Positions 11,464-24,372 of a stretch of DNA of 64,000 nucleotides are shown here, piece by piece. The stretch covers positions 66,994,076 through 67,058,075 of the forward strand of contig CM022944.1 of the NCBI GenBank assembly GCA_012931725.1, in the 5' to 3' direction. The notes under the pieces were generated by a model that did not search any database, was not told the origin of the DNA, and saw only the letters and a program-made list of their open reading frames with translations. Positions within the stretch are counted from its first letter, which is position 1, and every line of letters begins with the position of its first letter. The DNA is from Litsea cubeba. Taxonomy: Eukaryota; Streptophyta; Magnoliopsida; Laurales; Lauraceae. A program made the translations under genes and the position numbers.

Positions 11464-14028
11464 GATGCGGAATTCCTACCGAGGGTCGGCGGACGTGGGA
11501 GTCCGTTTGGTTCCGACCCTTTTGTAACCAGGGGGGGCAGGGGCGTGCATCAACATTTCTTTTTTTGTGTGGGTGTGCCAGATTTTCTATTTTACTCGGA
11601 ATTGCAAGTGGTGATCCGGAGATCAACCTTCGCAAGTAAAAAGGAAATCAACTTCTTTCAAGTTTTCCATTGCACATATATTTAAGAAAAGAGACATTTT
11701 TCTTGGTTTGCCGTGTGAAAGGCGATTTTTTTTGGCATTTATAGCCGATTTTGGCGTTTATAGCCAATTTACAATCCTTATCAACAATGAAAGACAAGAA
11801 TTGTGATTTTTGTCTCTTTTGAAAAAATACAAACTACAATGAAAAGCAAGAAAAGGAGGATCAAACTTCTCAGGAGATTGTGGGGGACTCGTTTAGATTG
11901 ACGGTCGCAAGCCATATGTGGGCTTCGCCATCATCCATTGCAGATGAGAACAGAGGATGCTATTGATTCGCTTGGCTTGGCTATAACCTCAGGTTTTTAG
12001 AGGACAAAGACCAAAAGGAGGTCCTATGTCCAATAAAAAGCCGAGTAGACGGGCTAAAAAGCCACATCTAAGCCATTGGAGGCAGGAGGAGAAGGCAAGG
12101 ACCTTGGGGGGGAGTACCCCCCAAGGGACTTTTGTCACCTTGTAGCGGTGGCCGGTGTAGAACTTCCGCAGAGTTTTCTCTCTTTTCCTTCTCTGAATTT
12201 CTGTGCTTCTGTCTGTCTATGTGTTTGTGCTTTTTTCTCTCTGATGATCTTTTCTTCTTGGAGAGCTCTCCTATTTATAGGCTTTTAGGTGGCCATTTTA
12301 GGAGGGTTTTATGAGCTTTAATTGTCATAAAGCTACATAAAGGGAGGAGTTACAAGATTGAATTCTTTATTTTGTAACTCCTTTTTCTTGGCATCTGATT
12401 GGCCGGAGGAGATTGAGGGCATTTAATCTCCTTTAATCGCCATGATGGGAGGAGTTTCATGGGTTAAATGCCATGAATCTCTTGACTTGTAACTACCGGA
12501 TGCTTGCTTCTGATTGGTCCATCCAAAGAAATGGATTAATGACTGTAATAAAGCTAGTCAATTAATCACATTAAGTGGTCGCCGAGCAGCTGAAGAGTCG
12601 CGGGCCGTGCCGCGTCTTTTGGGATTCTTCTGGTGATGATCATCGATGGATCTTCATGTAGATCGACATCAGATGACCATGTAATTTCAGGTGTTTGTTG
12701 CCAACAGCGGGTCGGTGCCATCTGTCCTGTCGATTTCTCGATCGGTCGGGTAGAAAGCACACTTTTTTTTGGTTGACCGGGTGGCGATCAATATTGTTTT
12801 CGATACTCTTGATGATTAACCCGTGTTTTGGAGGGATGTCAGAGGATTTGGTGTCTCAAAAGCATGAATTTTGGAAAGTACCAGAGGCTGGGCGCTTCGA
12901 ATCGCGAAAAAATGGCGAAAAACTGGGGTTTCCGGGGCCTTCCCGGCGACCCCGGGCTCCAAGGTCGCCGGCGACCCTGGGCCAGGGTCGCAGGGGTCTG
13001 CGACCTGGGGGGTTCTTCCCCCTTTTTTGTCCCGTTTTGTGTCCGTTTTTGCTGTTTTTCGATTCTTTTTTCTTCTGTATTTTTCCTTGACATTTTGACC
13101 ATTTATTGGCCTGATTTCTTTGTAGGAAACCTGATGAGAATCCTTGCATTTTATTTTGCAAAGTTTCCAATTTCCTGAGAAAGCCGAAGACTTTGTCGCG
13201 CAGAGCTGCCAATTTTCCGTCAGAAGCTGAAACTGGGTCAAATGATGTCGGAATGACCTGAAATTTGGTGTGAAGCCTCCTGAGCGATAAATAAGACCAA
13301 CCATAGGCTTTTGTTTGAGTTTTGAAGCCGTTTGGGGTCCTATCACCGGTAGAGTCGCTTTTGTCGCGATGAAGATGTCGTGGTTTGATGTGCGGTCAAC
13401 CGATGTCCGATTGACTTGAAATTTGACAGGGAACCTATTGGAGTCATTTTAAGATGATCCATAGGCTCTGTCTTGGAAATCAAGGTCCCGGAGAGCTTTG
13501 CCGCCGAGAGGCCTGATTTGACTTCCGAGCGTCAAACTATGGTCAAATGTTGTGGAAATGACCTGAAATTTGACGTGTAGCCCTTTATAAGCATTTTGAA
13601 GCCGTCCATGTGCTCTATCTGATGAGTAATGGCCTCGGTGGTTCTCGTCGCCAAGAGGCTTGATTTAGCTGTTCGAGGGTTGATGTAGGGTCAAACGTTG
13701 TCGGTTTGACTCGGAACTTGACGTGGAGCCTTTTGGAAGTATTTTGAGACCATGCATCGGCTCTGATCGAAGATTTGGTATCTCCGATGCTTTTTCCGCC
13801 GAGAGCTCCTTTTCAGCTGTCGGAGAAGCGAAGTTAGGCCAAATGATTTTGAAATGGCCCAAAACTTCTTGTGTACTCCTCTTTTGGCTGTCTTGAAGGA
13901 TCTTGCAGTTTTTGTTTGATTCTGACAAGATTTGATTTTTGGAAGTAGCATTGCCTATTATGGCAGGTTGCGACTTCATGTAGCTCTTTAGATCTTGCAG
14001 AGGCAAAGTGACATTTTTGGTGTCAACA
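11464..14028 (-). mobile_element. B0 5' LTR (Tat-like Gypsy), minus sense
   Basis: About 2.56 kb, collinear with 33592-36182 and 43667-46227. On the minus strand it begins TGTTGACACC at 14028. Its far end differs from the other copies: the last 25 bases or so, up to GGTCCATCA, are partly deleted, so 11464 is approximate. A TATAAATA box lies at 12272-12279 on minus. A GC-rich palindrome lies at 12971-12991. Plus-strand flank 14029-14033 (AGGGG) should be one target duplication copy. It interrupts G pol. The many overlapping ORFs at 12.7-13.2 kb are by-products of GC-rich, stop-poor U3. Confidence 0.85.
12272..12279 (-). promoter_or_regulatory. TATA box of the B LTR
   Basis: TATAAATA on the minus strand, about 1.75 kb from the U3 start and 0.8 kb from the LTR end. 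The equivalent sites are 44503-44510 (B2, same sequence) and 34429-34436 (B1, AATAAATA, weakened). Its direction fits minus-strand transcription of B. Confidence 0.6.
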
Positions 14029-14264
14029 AGGGGTCCATTGAAATTTTAAGTTTTTCCTTAAGAGCTAAAAGAAGGGCCTATACTTATCTGATGATCTGCT
14101 GATAAATCGATTGAGCGCGGCTGCCATGCCGGTCAGCTTCTGGACCTCCTTTGTGGACATCGGGCTTTGGACTCCCAGGATCACCGAGATCTGGTCTGGA
14201 TGGGCCTTTATCCCTCTCCGTGTAACTAAGCTTCCGAGGAACTTTCAAGAAGCGACGCCGAAGG
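14029..14264 (-). pseudogene. G pol fragment: RT to RNase H connection
   Basis: Read on minus, it continues the RT exactly where 24034 leaves off. Recognisable Tat/Retand signatures are FLGSLVTRRGI, HPDQI, QKLTGMAAALNRFISRS and KYRPFF. A TAG replaces the usual Gln after RPFF. At 14028 the frame is cut by B0. Bases 14260-14264 (GAAGG) are the left target duplication of C2. Confidence 0.88.
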
Positions 14265-16305
14265 TGTTGGGATTGGTGTATGCCCTAAAGCCCACTAGCT
14301 GCATTCTCATCTTTTGTTACTGGATATTTAACTGGTTATTTAATGAAAAGACTCTTTTATGCTTAAACATGTATATATGTATGGTTGCGTAAGGCCCATT
14401 GTTTCTAGTAAATGAATTAGGTGTGTAGTGTCTACACACAGATAGGTCTAATTCATGGACAACTGGAAACATCATATTTGTTCATAACTGAAAGATGGAG
14501 CTGGGCACTTCATCTTGGTAGAAGTTATAATGAGATACTCTCCTATATAGGGTGACATACCTAAGTCACGGGAGGGCTTTCCCGGATCTATCTCATTCGT
14601 GCATGTGTCATGCATTGAACAGGACCGTTGTAGGTGTGATCTCTAAAATAGTACTATCACAGAAAAGAGATCAAGTCACCTCATGCTACTAAGTAACCGG
14701 TGCTCTTAATCTTGAGCATTTGTGGATGAACTGACGAAGTCAAGTTCTTGTGCTTTGATTCACTATGGGTGAGATTCTTTTCATGGGTCAATAGCTCTGT
14801 GTTTTGGGTACTCGGACTTGATCAGTTGGGACGTGCAGATGCAATATAGAATCTATGCCATCTGATGATGGAATAATCGTCCCCTTAGAATTATCCGATT
14901 AATCATCAAAATATAAGATCTTAGTATATGGATGTTCCATATGGATATTGAACTTGTGGGTCGCTCCCTGGATCAAGAGAATGATATTCGAATGATGATT
15001 ATGTTTAAGGATATGAAGTTCTAAGGTTTAGATGTAATCGGGAAGGTTGATAGTACAATTGATAACCTGACTCGATTATGGATGTTACATAGAGGGGCAT
15101 TCAGGTCATTACACTTAGTAGGTCGAAGACAACCGTCATCTTATGACGAGCTTATTATAATATATATTTGTCCTTGGAGTTCAACCATAACTCTTTAGTG
15201 GAATGAGTTAAGGTTAAGATGGTCTTTATGTTGCTATGGGTTTAGCATGGACATTTTGGTCATTTTGGGAGCCAATGGCAAATATATCTTTTGGTCCCTT
15301 CTCTAGTCACTTACCAAGATTGGCATGGTTTCCTAAGATGTTTATATAACATAAGGATGAATTATTTTAGTGGAAAAATAATTTTGAGTTTGAATTCAAA
15401 TAGGCATTTGATGGCATACATGAATTTAACTCTAGATAAATTGTATGTGGGCCATGGTGTGCATTGATATGTGGGATGTCCATAATAGGATTTCCATGGG
15501 TAAGGTTCCCAACTTTGAGTAGGACTCTACTTGGAAAGTTGGACTCCTCTTTGGATTAGTATTCCTATGAGTTAGTTTCCTTTTTGGATTAGGAACTTAA
15601 AATTAGTAAGTGTTCTATAACTAGTATTACTAATTGTATGGAAAGTTCCTTTTGGTTTCCTTTTCTAATTAGAGTGTTTCTTAATGGAAATAAGTCTTTC
15701 TTTTTTGGACATAAATTAGAATAAGGAGAGATAACTAAATAGGAAAGGCTTCCCATAGTTTCTATAAAAGGAGAACCATCCCCTTTGGACGTCCATAATA
15801 AGGAGAGTCATAAGAGAGGGACACGTCCAACACTTTGTGAGACAAAAGGAGCTCCCACACGTCCAGCCTTGGTTGCTTCTCTTCTTGATTGAAGAAGGCT
15901 TAAGGTCTGAGATTTTTCATGATAAAAATAGTTCTTGTTTCCTAGATTAAGATCCCACCATCTTAGCCAATCAGATTTGGAAGTGAGATAGAGTAGAAGA
16001 TCAAAGGCAATACTAGTGCAGGAAAATTCCAGCAACTTGTTTGCAAATTGCAAGTCTGAGTTCGCGCCTTTGGATCTATTTTTTCAGAGATTTGAAGTCT
16101 ACAAATCTTCGAGGTAATAGTCTTCTATCATCTCTATTAATTAGACACATGTTGGTCATGATTTAATGGAGTTTCTATGCGATTCTTTATGGCTGATTTC
16201 CGCTGCATAGTGCAGAAATCAGATTTTTTTAAAATCTGTCATGCTTTGCATCAGCCATAGTAGTCTCTTTATGAGAAGTTCAGATCTGAATCGCGATTTC
16301 TTTCA
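14265..16305 (+). mobile_element. C2 5' LTR
   Basis: Starts TGTTGGGATTGG and ends GATTTCTTTCA. TATAAAA lies at 15763-15769. The length of 2041 bp equals that of the 3' LTR because small indels cancel. Confidence 0.96.
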
Positions 16306-16306
16306 G

Positions 16307-16324
16307 TGGTATCAGAGCCACTCC
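16307..16324 (+). other. C2 primer binding site (initiator tRNA-Met)
   Basis: TGGTATCAGAGCCACTCC, one base after the LTR end and identical to C1. The region from here to 18007 is a 1.7-kb untranslated leader. Confidence 0.93.
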
Positions 16325-17419
16325 ATGTGAAATCATGATCCCATGTTGTGTGTAATTAATCCTAGATTGATTATGGGTATGGTGGCACCCTATTAAAGTT
16401 ATGTTGTGATGCATGTTGTGTGCAAGTTTCATTAACATTGCTGGAATTTATTTTCCAGATTTGTTTAATGATACACATAGTGAGTTTGCATGCACTAACC
16501 TCTTTGTTTGCAGCCATGTATTGCATCCTTGATGGTTCGCATGATTGTTATGTGGATTTGGATGTTTTTTAGTTAGTTGGAAAGTGTACGATTGCGCGGT
16601 TAGCAATCATAGGAAGTTGTAAAGTTTCCTTAATTTATTCCAACTAGTCTTGATGTAAGCTTTCTTGAAAAGCATAGGAATCTCCAATGTAATTTTGGTT
16701 TTGCTTTTCATGGGTTTGCTTGTATAAATCAATTTATGGAAACGAGCAAGAAAAGGAAAGTTTCAAGACAAGAAGGTTGCAAGAAATTAGAGTCCTTGGA
16801 GATCAAGGAGTCAAGACTTCTAGATGCAAGAGGAGTCCTAATTCGATTAGGATTTGAAATCCTAAGAGCAAGGAGCCATCAAGGAATGCATACTTTTATT
16901 TGCTTTTATATATGGAATGCATGGATGAATGCTTTATATAATTGCTATAATTGTCACCTAGAAACATGGCCACCATTAGGCTCTAAAATTGGCATCTTTA
17001 TTGTATTAGATTGTTTTTAGTTTGGCAAATTGTTTTAAACGGAACTTAGACCAGCACCTTTTATTTGTCTAAGGTTTAAAATTGGATAGGGTTTAGTTTA
17101 TCTTGGTATTCTTGGTTTCCAAAGAAGGCTAAACTAAAATCTAATTAGATGCTACCTATGGGTTTTCATAACCCAAGATAGGTTTTTGACTCTTTGAAGG
17201 GATTTGCTCAAATATTTTAAAGCAAAGGTTATTTAATTTTAAGATGACTTAAGTCATAAATTTAATTAACCAAGTTTGCTAGATTTAAAAAGAGCTTTTG
17301 AGTAAAACAATGTAAAGGTCAAAAAGTATAAACCCTAGTGATAAATAATCAAGTGGGAGAGGGGTTTTAGGAAAGACCCCACGGCTTTCCATTTTTGGTT
17401 CATGTTATCTCATTAAAGT

Positions 17420-17895
17420 GTTAGTGGGAACGGCCATCCCTTCGGTGGAGTTCTTTAACTAAAGGCCGCTTTGATGGGTTAATGGGTGAACTAATGTGAA
17501 TATTCGTAATGAGGTGTTAGTAAGAGCGGCCATCCCTTCGGTGGAGTTCTTTACTAAAGATCACTTCTATAGAATGTCAATGAAGTGTTGGTGGGAGCGG
17601 CCATCCCTTCGGTGGAGCTCTTTACTAAAGTTCACTTCTAGGAAGGATAAAAGTCTCTTCCCTTCGGAAGACTTAATCATAGACATTCTGGGAATTTCAT
17701 AAGAGATGGTTATACACTTGACATAAGACGGTGATGACCTCTCCTTAGGAGTTAAAGGGTTATTTGTCATATGAGGCCAAACCAATCAGTGATTGGACTA
17801 CCACTGGATGTGTATCCAGATAGTGATAATCCAAATAAGTCTACCTTAATTCAACGTGACTGTAGGCTCGGCCATCCCTTCGATGGAGGGTCTAT
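17420..17895 (+). repeat. Four hairpin repeats in the C2 leader
   Basis: Stem-loops lie at 17434-17448, 17530-17544, 17601-17615 (CCATC/GGTGG) and 17872-17886 (CCATC/GATGG), all with loop CCTTC. Order and spacing match C1. Confidence 0.75.
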
Positions 17896-18007
17896 GAGGA
17901 GGTTGAAACACTGATACATTATGATTGGGGTTGAATAATGTAAAAAGTTTTTGTGCTTTGTTTTTCCTTTTATAACAAGCACCATATGCATATTACATAT
18001 ATACTGC

Positions 18008-21000
18008 ATGTCTAATTATAAACCGTTTTATATCCAGAAAGAGATGGGTAAAGACTCTTTTAGTCCGTTGATGTGCATTCTTCGTGAGAATAAACTGACT
18101 GGCCCTAACTACGTAGATTGGAAGAGAAATCTTGACATAGTACTCACTGCTGAGGAGTACAAGTATGTCTTGCTGGAAAACTGTCCCGATATTGATGCTA
18201 ATTCTACTGATGACCAGCGGGAGGCTGAAAGGAAATGGAAGAAAGCGAATAGCATGGCTAAATGCTACATGCTCGCTTCCATGTCCAACGTGTTGCAAAC
18301 GCAGCACGAGCATATGGACACAGCCTATGAAATCATGATGTCCTTGTCTGAGATGTTCGCAGACAAGAGCAGGCCAGCTAGGCAAGCTGCTATGAGGACC
18401 ATCATGAATGCTAGGATGGCTGAGGGAACACCTGTCAGAGAGCATATGCTCAAGCTGATGGATTGTTTCAATGAAGCTGAGATTCTAGGGGCTGAGATTG
18501 ATGCAGGAAGTCAAACTGACATGATTCTTGAAACTCTGCCGGACTCTTTCAATCAGTTCAAGCTCAATTTCAATATGAGCAAGATGGACATGACTCTACC
18601 TGAGTTAATGAAAGAACTCCAGGCGGCAGAGGCCATCATGAAGCCCAAAGCCCAAGCTCATTTTTTCCAGTCTTCCTCTAAACTGAACCCGAAAGGGAAG
18701 AAGTTCAAGAAGAAGCAGAATAAGGGAAAAGGGCAGAAAAAGGACAATGCTGGTAATAAAAAGGACAAGGGTACAGATGGAAAGCCCAAAGGGAAATGCT
18801 TCAAGTGTGGCCTGAAAGGTCATTGGAAGAAAGATTTCCCAAGTTCCTGGCCTCAGTTAAGAAAGGTACATCTTTTTCATACTACATTGAAACTTGTCTA
18901 GTGGTTGATTCTACTGACTCATGGATAGTAGACTCAGGAGCCACTAATCATATCTGCAATTCATTGCAGGGGTTTCAGATAATGCAGAGAATTGAGAAAG
19001 GAGAGTTTGCCTTTAGAGTTGGAACTGGAGCTAAAGTTTGGGCAGTTGCAGTAGGAATAGTTACATTACATTTTCCATGTAATAGGATATTAGTTTTAAA
19101 TAATGTTTTCTATGTTCCGGACATGAGGAAGAATTTAATTTCAGTTTCCAGGTTAATTGAATTTAATTATTCAGTTTCTTTCCATTCTGGTATTGATATC
19201 AGTAGAAATGGAAATATTATATGTTCCGGTAGAATACATGACAACTTATTTTATATATATCCTATGGCTCCCACACTGCATAATGTACAACAAGAAAGCT
19301 CCACTTCCCTTAAGAGAAAGGTATCTTCAATCAATGACACATATCTTTGGCACTTACGTTTGGGCCACATTAACCTAAAACGGATTCAGAGGTTGGTAGA
19401 AGATGGGCCCTTGAGCTCATTAGATTTCGAACCTTTACCTCAGTGCGAATCTTGTCTCAAGGGAAAGATGACCAAAAGGTCATTCTCTGGAAAGGGACTA
19501 AGGTCAAAGGAGTTGTTAGAATTGATTCACACTGATGTGTGTGGTCCTATGAACAAACCGGCTCGAGGAGGGTATGAGTATTACATCACCTTCACCGATG
19601 ATTACTCTAGATATGGATACGTATACCTAATGCGACGCAAGTCTGAGGCGTTTGATAAGTTCAAACAATTCAAGGCTGAGGCGGAGCTACAACTAGGGAA
19701 ACATATCAAAGCCCTTCGATCTGATCGAGGTGGCGAGTACCTCATGGGTGAGTTCAAGGAGTACCTCACACAACATGGGATTGTGTCTCAGTTGTCAGCA
19801 CCGGGTACACCCCAGCAAAATGGTGTAGCGGAGAGAAGAAACCGTACCCTTCTTGATATGGTAAGGTCCATGATGAGTCATGCAACCCTACCTATATCTT
19901 TTTGGGGATATGCCTTAGAAGCAGCAGCATACATTTTAAATCTGGTACCATCTAAGTCAGTACCTAGGACACCACAAGAAATGTGGACAGGTCGAAAACC
20001 TAGTTTAAGACATATTCACATTTGCGGTTGTCCAGCCTATGTACTGAATGATAAAGCTACCAAGCTGGAACCCAGATCGGAAATGTGCTACTTCATTGGG
20101 TATCCTAAGGGAACGAGAGGTGGCATCTTTTATCATCCAAAGGAGCAAAAGGTGCTCATCAGCACTCATGCTAGGTACTTAGAGGATGATTGTATGATGC
20201 ACCAAGAGCTTAGTTGTAAAGAAACCCTTGAGGAGATTCTTCCGGGATCTCCTATAACATCTGTACCAGATCTTGAGGCAGTAGATGAACAAGATATTCC
20301 TTTGAAACACTCCGGAGCCTCGTCGTAGTGGAGAATTTCTAGACAACCAGAAAGATATCTAGGAGTGTCTTTTAAGACAGACTCTGAAGATCTGGTTGAG
20401 GATCCTACTAGTTATGATGAAGCAGTAACGGATATAGATGCTGACATGTGGCAGCAAGCGATGAAATCTGAAATGGATTCTTTGTATTCCAATCAAGTCT
20501 GGGAACTTGTAGATGCACCTGAAGGGATCAAACCCATAGGGTGCAAGTGGATCTACAAGAGAAAGAGAGGAGTGGATGGGAAGGTGGAAACCTTCAAAGC
20601 AAGACTGGTGGCGAAAGGATATACTCAGAAAGAAGGCATCGATTATGAGGAAACCTTTTCACCAGTGGCTATGCTTAAGTCCATAAGGATTCTCTTGGCC
20701 ATCGCATGTCATTATGACTACGAGATATGGCAGATGGATGTCAAGACAGCTTTTCTTAATGGAAGTCTTGACGAATGCATCTATATGATGCAACCAGAGG
20801 GCTTCATTGCTAGTGGCCAAGATAACATGGTTTGTAAACTTAAGAAGTCCATCTATGGACTTAAGCAAGCATCTAGAGCATGGAACATCAAGTTTAATCA
20901 GGCAGTCAAATCCTTTGGCTTTGATCAAAACATTGATGAACCATGTGTGTATAAGAAAGGAAATGGGAAAGCAGTTGCGTTTTTGGTTCTATATGTAGAT

Positions 21001-21978
21001 GACATATTACTCATAGGAAATGATGTAGGTTTATTGTCATCCACAAAGGTTTGGTTATCCTCTCAATTTCAGATGAAGGATTTAGGTGAGGCCAGCTATA
21101 TCTTAGGGATCAAGCTTTTGCGTGATCGCAAGAATAAGATGTTAGCCCTATCCCAATCTTCTTACATTGAGAAGATATTGGTCAAGTTTAACATGCATGA
21201 CTCCAAGAAGGGCCTCCTACCTTCTAGACATGGAGTACCACTATCCCGAGATCAATGTCCAAAGACATCTGAAGAGATAGAGACCATGAGGAGAGTTCCA
21301 TATGCATCCGCTGTTGGAAGCCTCATGTATGCTATGTTATGCACTAGACCAGATATTTGCTTTGCCGTTGGCATGGTTAGCAGATATCAGTCAAACCCTG
21401 GACCTATGCATTGGACAGCTGTTAAGCATATATTCAAGTATCTTCGGAGAACGAAAGATTATATGCTAACCTTTCGAGCAGATGATCTAACGCCATTGGC
21501 GTATACAGACTCTGATTTCCAATCTGATAGTGACGCCAGAAAGTCTACCTCAGGGTACGTCTTTACTCTGTCAGGAGGGGCTATATCATGGAGAAGTGTC
21601 AAGCAATCCTGTATAGCTGATTCTACCATGGAAGCAGAGTATGTGGCGGCATCGGAAGCGGCGAAGGAAGCGGTATGGCTCAGAAAATTCCTGTTGGAAT
21701 TGGGAGTTGTTCCTGCAGTGCATAAACCGATTGTCATGTACTGCGATAACACTGGTGCTGTAGCACAGTGCAAAGAGCCCAGGAATCACAAGAAAGGCAA
21801 GCACATTCAGAGAAAGTACCACTTGATCCGGGAATTCATTCAGGATGGAGAGATAGTGGTGGAGCATATTGCTTCAGCAAATAACTTAGCTAACCCATTC
21901 ACTAAGACTCTTACTGAGAAAGTCTTCACTTCTCATGTTGAGTCTATGGGTGTTAGGTTAGGAAGCAGTGATCTTTAG
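18008..21978 (+). pseudogene. C2 gag-pol polyprotein, nearly intact
   Basis: I chose the ATG at 18008 (MSNYKPF) because it is shared with C1 and C3; an in-frame ATG 19 codons upstream is not. Gag spans about 18008-18840, with the zinc knuckle from 18797. Protease DSGA is at 18931, the pre-integrase zinc site near 19340-19470, the integrase core near 19525-19850, RT near 20400-21100 with YVDD at 20992, and RNase H near 21495-21780 with DSD, E and D residues. Three indels are seen: a 1-base loss near 18833, which removes the last Cys of the knuckle and shifts frame; a 1-base gain near 20305; and a 1-base loss near 20332. The last two cancel but leave a TAG at 20326-20328. RT and RNase H are otherwise open to the end. 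Confidence 0.95.
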
Positions 21979-21979
21979 T

Positions 21980-21992
21980 GCAAGTGGGAGTT
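21980..21992 (+). other. C2 polypurine tract
   Basis: CAAGTGGGAGTT immediately before the TG of the 3' LTR. It is the plus-strand primer. Confidence 0.85.
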
Positions 21993-24033
21993 TGTTGGGA
22001 TTGGTGTATGCCCTAAAGCCCACTAGCTGCATTCTCATCTTTTGTTACTGGATATTTAACTGGTTATTTAATGAAAAGACTCTTTTATGCTTAAACATGT
22101 ATATATGTATGGTTGCGTAAGGCCCATTGTTTCTAGTAAATGAATTAGGTGTGTAGTGTCTACACACAGATAGGTCTAATTCATGGACAACTGGAAACAT
22201 CATATTTGTTCATAACTGAAAGATGGAGCTGGGCACTTCATCTTGGTAGAAGTTATAATGAGATACTCTCCTATATAGGGTGACATACCTAAGTCACGGG
22301 AGGGCTTTCCCGGATCTATCTCATTCGTGCATGTGTCATGCATTGAACAGGACCGTTGTAGGTGTGATCTCTAAAATAGTACTATCACAGAAAAGAGATC
22401 AAGTCACCTCATGCTACTAAGTAACCGGTGCTCTTAATCTTGAGCATTGTGGATGAACTGACGAAGTCAAGTTCTTGTGCTTTGATTCACTATGGGTGAG
22501 ATTCTTTTCATGGGTCAATAGCTCTGTGTTTTGGGTACTCGGACTTGATCAGTTGGGACGTGCAGATGCAATATAGAATCTATGCCATCTGATGATGGAA
22601 TAATCGTCCCCTTAGAATTATCCGATTAATCATCAAAATCTAAGATCTTAGTATATGGATGTTCCATATGGATATTGAACTTGTGGGTCGCTCCCTGGAT
22701 CAAGAGAATGATATTCGAATGATGATTATGTTTAAGGATATGAAGTTCTAAGGTTTAGATGTAATCGGGAAGGTTGATAGTACAATTGATAACCTGACTC
22801 GATTATGGATGTTACATAGAGGGGCATTCAGGTCATTACACTTAGTAGGTCGAAGACAACCGTCATCTTATGACGAGCTTATTATAATATATATTTGTCC
22901 TTGGAGTTCAACCATAACTCTTTAGTGGAATGAGTTAAGGTTAAGATGGTCTTTATGTTGCTATGGGTTTAGCATGGACATTTTGGTCATTTTGGGAGCC
23001 AATGGCAAATATGTCTTTTGGTCCCTTCTCTAGTCACTTACCAAGATTGGCATGGTTTCCTAAGATGTTTATATAACATAAGGATGAATTATTTTAGTGG
23101 AAAAATAATTTTGAGTTTGAATTCAAATAGGCCTTTGATGGCATACATGAATTTAACTCTAGATAAATTGTATGTGGGCCATGGTGTGCATTGATATGTG
23201 GGATGTCCATAATAGGATTTCCATGGGTAAGGTTTCCAACTTTGAGTAGGACTCTACTTGGAAAGTTGGACTCCTCTTTGGATTAGTATTCCTATGAGTT
23301 AGTTTCCTTTTTGGATTAGGAACTTAAAATTAGTAAGTGTTCTATAACTAGTATTACTAATTGTATGGAAAGTTCCTTTTGGTTTCCTTTTCTAATTAGA
23401 GTGTTTCTTAAAGGAAATAAGTCTTTCTTTTTTGGACATAAATTAGAATAAGGAGAGATAACTAAATAGGAAAGGCTTCCCATAGTTTCTATAAAAGGAG
23501 AACCATCCCCTTTGGACGTCCATAATAAGGAGAGTCATAACAGAGGCACACGTCCAACACTTTGTGAGACAAAAGGAGCTCCCACACGTCCAGCCTTGGT
23601 TGCTTCTCTTCTTGATTGAAGAAGGCTTAAGGTCTGAGATTTTTCATGAGAAAAATAGTTCTTGTTTCCTAGATTAAGATCCCACCATCTTAGCCAATCA
23701 GATTTGGAAGTGAGATAGAGTAGAAGATCAAAGGCAATACTAGTGCAGGAAAATTCCAGCAACTTGTTTGCAAATTGCAAGTCTGAGTTCGCGCCTTTGG
23801 ATCTATTTTTTCAGAGATTTGAAGTCTACAAATCTTCGAGGTAATAGTCTTCTATCATCTCTATTAATTAGACACATGTTGGTCATGATTTAATGGAGTT
23901 TCTATGGGATTCTTTATGGCTGATTTCCGCTGCATAGTGCAGAAATCAGATTTTTTTAAAATCTCTCATGCTTTGCATCAGCCATAGTAGTCTCTTTATG
24001 AGAAGTTTTAGATCTGAATCGCGATTTCTTTCA
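21993..24033 (+). mobile_element. C2 3' LTR
   Basis: 2041 bp, from TGTTGGGATTGG to TTTCTTTCA. It is followed by GAAGG (24034-24038), the right target duplication. Confidence 0.96.
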
Positions 24034-24372
24034 GAAGGCGCACTTGGAGGCATTCAACTTGAGCTTGAACTCTTTGAGGATGTCGAAAACTTGGGCTAAG
24101 TCTGTTAGATGGTCATGAGACTGCTTGGAATTGACGACCATGTCATCAATATATACTTCGACAATTTTGCCGAGCTGAGCCTGAAACATCTTTGTGATGA
24201 GTCGTTGGTAGGTTGCCCCCGCGTTCTTCAACCCAAAGGGCATCACCTTGTAACAATAAGTGCCTCGGGGCGTTATGAACGTAGTTTTCTCTTCGTCCGG
24301 CTCGAACATCGGGATCTGGTGGTATCCTCGATGCCTATCGAGGAAGCTCATCCTGTCGTGGGCAGCGGTGGC
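24034..24372 (-). pseudogene. G pol fragment: RT palm with YIDD
   Basis: Minus-strand frame covering RT motifs RMSFLD, GYHQIPM, TFITPRG, YKVMPFGLKNA and the catalytic YIDDMVV near 24130-24155, then KLNASKCAF. The frame is open. It joins on the right, across X, to 27569 and on the left, across C2, to 14259. Bases 24368-24372 (GTGGC) are the left target duplication of X. Confidence 0.92.

Larger units (their letters stand above)
14265..24033 (+). mobile_element. Copia C2, complete element
   Basis: A 9769-bp element with two 2041-bp LTRs, primer site, leader, gag-pol, polypurine tract and a perfect 5-bp target duplication GAAGG (14260-14264 and 24034-24038). By eye the LTRs differ at about a dozen sites, roughly 0.6 percent, so it is the youngest-looking copy here. 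It lies in the RT of G in the opposite orientation. Confidence 0.97.

Noticed and set aside
12695..13346. Overlapping ORFs on both strands
   Set aside because: They fall in GC-rich U3 of the B LTR. Different frames are open in the B1 and B2 copies, and none is conserved.
8894..14028. A foldback or TIR DNA transposon
   Set aside because: The inverted arms are B-family LTR ends with known internal orientation and TG/CA termini; two opposed LTR insertions explain them.
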